64,000 nt of DNA from Drechslerella dactyloides (lineage: Eukaryota; Ascomycota; Orbiliomycetes; Orbiliales; Orbiliaceae): positions 4,526,001 through 4,590,000 of the forward strand of contig JAGTWJ010000001.1 in NCBI GenBank assembly GCA_020064725.1, given 5' to 3'. Below are positions 60,536 through 64,000 of the stretch, one piece after another. The position numbers and the translations under genes are program-made. The notes under the pieces are model-generated. The model did no database searches. It was given only the letters and a program-made list of their open reading frames with translations, and was not told the DNA's origin. Within the stretch, counting starts at the first letter, position 1. Each line of letters begins with the position of its first letter.

Positions 60536-61675
60536 TCACGACGAGGCGCTGTTGTCAGGAGCGCCTCCCGCCTCGCTCCCAACCCTACCGACGTCGGCCT
60601 GCTCAATCACCTCCACCTCTGCCTCCCCAGCCAGCCCCACATTCACATCGCTCTCCTGCTCTTCAGGCACCATGTGCGATTCGCCTTCAGGCACGATTTG
60701 AGCGTGATCAACAGCAGCCCTGAACTCGTCGTTCAAATCCCTCAAATCCTGATTCTGCTCCCATGCCATGCCAACATCGCCGTCGTCACTAGTCTGCAAT
60801 TGCAGTCCGTGAGCAGTTGTGGCGGCCGGGGCAAGCGTTGCCGCATCTGCAGCCTGGAAGTCAATGCTACTGATGCCGTTCGTGAGCATGGGGTCCATAA
60901 CCGCATTGATATCACCGGCCTCGTCGCTTTCATCATCCATCTGCTGCAACTGCGCCTCGGACTCAGTTTCCACCTCATCGTGTCCGCTGACCACCATGGG
61001 TCCTTCCATTTGCATTTGCATGCCGCTGACGTCGCTGTTCCCGTATGCCCCGAAGATCGGGTCGACCATGTAGTATGGGTGGACGGTGACGTGGTCTGTA
61101 GGGGTGCAGTTGATATCACCTGTGATGGTGGGGTCGATGTTCATGCCCGCATCTACGCTCATGTCCGTGTGCATACCCATACCCGCCTCTGCTGCCATCT
61201 CCATGCCGCCATTGACATTGACGGTCTGGTCGCCGGTACCCTCCCCTTTATTCTCTTTCTTCAGGAGATAGCACTCCATGAGGTCGCCGTACCCGCGTGC
61301 GCTAAGGCCGCCTTCTCCCTCGCTGTCGTCCTCGCAATTGTCGTACTCCCATTTGATCCTCCCATTCTCATACTTGACCGCCCTCGCGCGGCCTTTGCCG
61401 TTTTTGCCTCCCTTGCCGATGCCACCTTTTCCATTGCCCTTGCCGTTGCCATTGGCAGCGTTCGCGCGGTTGCGGTTGACGAGAAAGTCAATGCTGCCGT
61501 CGCCGAACTCGCGGGCTTCTTTGCGCAGTTTCTTCATCTTCTCCTCGATTGCGCGCGGGGAAGCATCGCCGCCGAAGGCTGCGGCGATCTGCTTGTAGTC
61601 CATGTGGATGTGGTGGACGGCGAGTGTGACGAGGAACAGACGGGAGACATTCTCGTGGGTCCAGGTGATTGGCAT
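60536..61675 (-). CDS. Myb/SANT-like nuclear protein with long acidic C-terminus (paralogue D)
   Basis: Single-exon ORF of 379 aa, the largest of the five. The N-terminal domain (MPITWTHENVSRLFLVTLAV, DYKQIAAAFGGDASPRAI, EEKMKKLRKEAREFG) aligns with paralogue B through M-P-I-[ST]-W, E-N, H, D-Y-K, F-G-D-A, A-I and R-K-x-A-x-x. It is followed by an Asn/Gly/Lys-rich stretch (about residues 75-105), then a region rich in Met, Asp, Glu and Gln with no basic patches (EAGMGMHTDMSVDAGMNI, EVETESEAQLQQMDDESD). That resembles an acidic transactivation region; inference only. Unlike the others it lacks the acidic-aromatic C-terminal tail and ends GGAPDNSASS. A long plus-strand shadow ORF covers it. Confidence 0.7.
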   Translation of the reverse strand: MPITWTHENVSRLFLVTLAVHHIHMDYKQIAAAFGGDASPRAIEEKMKKLRKEAREFGDGSIDFLVNRNRANAANGNGKGNGKGGIGKGGKNGKGRARAVKYENGRIKWEYDNCEDDSEGEGGLSARGYGDLMECYLLKKENKGEGTGDQTVNVNGGMEMAAEAGMGMHTDMSVDAGMNIDPTITGDINCTPTDHVTVHPYYMVDPIFGAYGNSDVSGMQMQMEGPMVVSGHDEVETESEAQLQQMDDESDEAGDINAVMDPMLTNGISSIDFQAADAATLAPAATTAHGLQLQTSDDGDVGMAWEQNQDLRDLNDEFRAAVDHAQIVPEGESHMVPEEQESDVNVGLAGEAEVEVIEQADVGRVGSEAGGAPDNSASS

Positions 61676-62443
61676 GGTGGCGGGTAGGTGGGTGGATCTG
61701 CAATTCAGCTGTGAGGGTGTTTAGCACATTTCATGATCAACCTCTCATGCCGCTTCAATTCCGTGATGGTATGGTACATACATGTGGGTACGGTGTATCA
61801 ATTGATAGCTATGAATAGTTGGCTATATAGCGGGCGAAGATGCGAGCTGTGTGGGGCTGCTGGTTCTTTTTCGGAGGTCTCAACGGGCAGCTGGACGAGG
61901 TATATGACGGAAGTTTGGAGGGAAACCGGAAAGCAGGCTGTGAAGCTGGATTTATATACCCCAAAATTCTAGGAAGAGTGTTTTGCCCCTCTCCTCTAGA
62001 TCAAAGCGCTGCTTGATCATCATATGTTGATAATGGAGTTCATGATACTTCTAGAATGTCCTCTTTGATGTTAGGCAAACTTGCATGTGGTTAGCAATAG
62101 GGGACAATGCAATGCTGCTTGCCGTTGGTAGCGAGCGGAGCGGAACTAGCTTGCATTTTATGCGCGGACCCTTTGGAGATCTAGAGCTTGAGGCGCACCA
62201 GCACCCCTTATACATGCGTGACGGACAGAACCAAAGAGCAAACGGCATACTTTTAGCATGAAGAATGAATGAGAGAAAGAAACAACAGAGCCATCACTAT
62301 TATAGAGAATATGTCAACCAAAAAACCCGAATCTCCAAAACGTGAGAATAAGCATCAAAATCCCAGCCGTCAGGAACGCCAAAATGATCCCCAAAAAGTA
62401 AGATATGAAATACGAATTACATGTTGAAATCGAGACTCTCCAA
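61676..62443. other. Spacer between paralogues D and E
   Basis: Moderately AT-rich, no supported gene. Confidence 0.6.
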
Positions 62444-63102
62444 CTATTCCTTATACTCGTCCTCATCGTCGTCATCATCCCCGCCCTTCGGCACGAAGTC
62501 GCCGTCGTCGGAATAGTCTAAATCAATGGCATCGGAAGCCTCTGACTCTGCGAAGTGCTCAACCTTGACCGCAACTGCCCGCTTCTTGCGAGGGGACGGA
62601 CACGGCGTGGCGGCGGTATCCTGACTGGTGAACGACTTGCCGATTGCTTCCTCATCGTCGCGCTCGACGGATGTCTTGCGTGGTCGCCCACGTTGCTTGC
62701 CAGGCGTCTTCTTTTGCGGTGACACTTCCTTTTTCACACCGTTGTTAACGTGGGAGGCGGGTGATTTCGAGGGGCTAGCTGTGAGACTGCGAATTTTCAC
62801 GATACGTTCGCGAATGGCGCGAGCGGTGGGCTGCTCGCCAGCGCTTTGAGCTAGATATGTTTAAAAGAAGTCAGTCAGTAAGACAATCTAGTGATTTCAT
62901 GCAGATTAGAATAAGCGCAACAGCAAAGATAACTTACGCCATGCGGATCGGATCTTCTCGCCGTCGACTTTGATGTTGTGGGTCTCCAACAAAGTCAACA
63001 AGAGCTGTCGTCATTATATCATAATCAGCTATTGGTTTTGCACTTCGACTTTTAGGGGGTACACACGAGATGATCGTTTTCGGCAGTCCACTTGACAGGC
63101 AT
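62444..63102 (-). CDS. Myb/SANT-like nuclear protein with AT-hook (paralogue E)
   Basis: Three exons (63102-63067, 63004-62938, 62850-62444) sum to 510 nt, 169 aa. Splicing gives MPVKWTAENDHLLLLTLLET, HNIKVDGEKIRSAWP and PTARAIRERIVKIRSLT, the same helix pattern as paralogues B and D. The middle part has a good AT-hook core (KQRGRPRKTS), expected to bind the minor groove of AT-rich DNA. A basic patch PRKKRAVAVK and an acidic end DDDDEDEYKE follow. An automatic model starting at the internal Met (62800) would miss the whole DNA-binding domain. The intron positions inside the domain differ from those of paralogue A, and B, C and D have no introns, so the five genes are old or divergent copies. 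Nuclear function is inferred. Confidence 0.72.
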
Positions 63103-64000
63103 TTTCTTTGTAATTAAGAAGTATGATAGGTAAACTTGAAATAGTCTGCTGTAGTGTTCAACAGTATGTGAGAGAGAGTGCGGTGTGTGGTATCTTCAGG
63201 GGCAAGTGCGTTGGCCTTCGAAGCGTTTACTGGGCAAGTTTGGCGGGAGCACAAGACAGCAGTGCGGTACAAGGGATGCGACTTGCTTTATACTGAGCTC
63301 TCTGGCACAGCGCGAGGTAGATGGTCTCCAGAGCCAAGGAATACAAAATCAGGCACTCTTCGTTGCCCGCTATGTCATTTATAAATTTGTCTATTGTTCC
63401 AACCATCCCGGCCGTTCTCCTGTGTTCTGGAGGCACTCGGGCGGCGGGCGATTCTGCCAGAGCGGCGCATACGATTTTGGTGTGGGCGTTGGGTTGGCTG
63501 GCCCTCCGCCCCGGGCCTGTTCCAGCAACCTCGACCGACCGCATTGGAATTCACACCACACCCTGCGATCCCCTAGGCTGTCCGACGCCCTGACCTGGAC
63601 CCACGTCAATTCAACGACATCAGCCATCTTGCTGAATTTGAGGCGATGGCTTAGGCAATAGAATGCTCCGCCGACGTAGCTGAAACTCGAAAGCCGGGCT
63701 GGCCAGATCGTCCTGCTGGCCACGCCGCCCTCGCCCGCCGGACAGTCTCGTTGATGTTAACATGGCTCTCTCCGCGATTTTTCCTCACAGCTGCCCGCCA
63801 ACGTCGGTGGCAAGGACTGTCTGAGTGCAGAGGCCCTGGCCCGCAATCTCGTCCCTGGAGACAACCCGCAATCCGCCAGCCGAGGAACCTGCAGCGGACG
63901 ATTCCTATCTGGGCGTGGACGGGGATGCCGGATGCGGGTGGTGTGGGAGAAACGTAGGTGGGGCCTTTTACAGGCGGCATCGATCACCGATGTCGACACG
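63103..64000. other. Terminal spacer
   Basis: Several overlapping ORFs on both strands (up to 158 codons) without recognisable features. The upstream region of paralogue E lies here. The window may end inside another gene, but nothing supports one. Confidence 0.45.

Overview
The window is nuclear DNA of a filamentous ascomycete (Pezizomycotina). Most genes are broken by short introns of about 50-115 nt with GTRNGT-type donors, CTAAC/CTGAC-type branch sites and pyrimidine-poor AG acceptors. The proteins are fungal orthologues: a fused NADH-glutamate synthase, Yme2, Ypt1, Rvb2, Ufd1, Rad57, Ede1, a JmjN/JmjC/PHD demethylase, a Yag7-like protein, CENP-W and Apc15. I cannot name the species or class from sequence alone. 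All gene models below were spliced by eye. Where I summed exon lengths, each total is a multiple of three.

Layout, conserved part (about 0.3-48.3 kb): YME2 (-), GLT1 (+), a SnoaL/NTF2-like protein (-), a LicD/Mnn4-like phosphotransferase (+), an M1 aminopeptidase (-), YPT1/Rab1 (-), APC15/MND2 (-), RVB2 (-), UFD1 (+), RAD57 (-), a KDM4-type histone demethylase (-), a Yag7-like RGG protein (-), CENP-W (+) and EDE1 (-). These are housekeeping functions: nitrogen assimilation, mitochondrial inner membrane, cell-wall glycosylation, secretion and endocytosis, ubiquitin pathways, chromatin and kinetochore. There is no operon logic. Shared divergent promoters lie between RVB2 and UFD1 and between the YAG7-like gene and CENP-W. 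Long gene-free stretches lie at 3.0-6.2 kb and 36.6-40.4 kb.

Layout, accessory part (about 49.7-64 kb): gene density drops and AT-rich, ORF-poor stretches appear. Within 13.4 kb there are five small minus-strand genes (49.7, 51.3, 59.0, 60.5 and 62.4 kb) whose N-termini align as one divergent Myb/SANT-like helix-turn-helix. Each is followed by a charged, low-complexity, AT-hook-like or Lys/Ser-rich tail, and four of the five end in a short acidic-aromatic C-terminus. Between them sit an orphan 265-aa ORF, a spliced two-transmembrane coiled-coil protein of 314 aa, and a 131-aa four-helix membrane protein. This local expansion of a poorly described nuclear protein family is the most interesting feature of the window.

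Other points: an in-frame TAG near the end of the demethylase followed by about 100 open codons that look conserved; a 10-nt micro-exon in the LicD-like gene; a possible mitochondrial presequence upstream of the aminopeptidase start; and a first YPT1 intron that is open in the Rab frame along its whole length. No rRNA, tRNA, CRISPR array or intact transposon was recognised.
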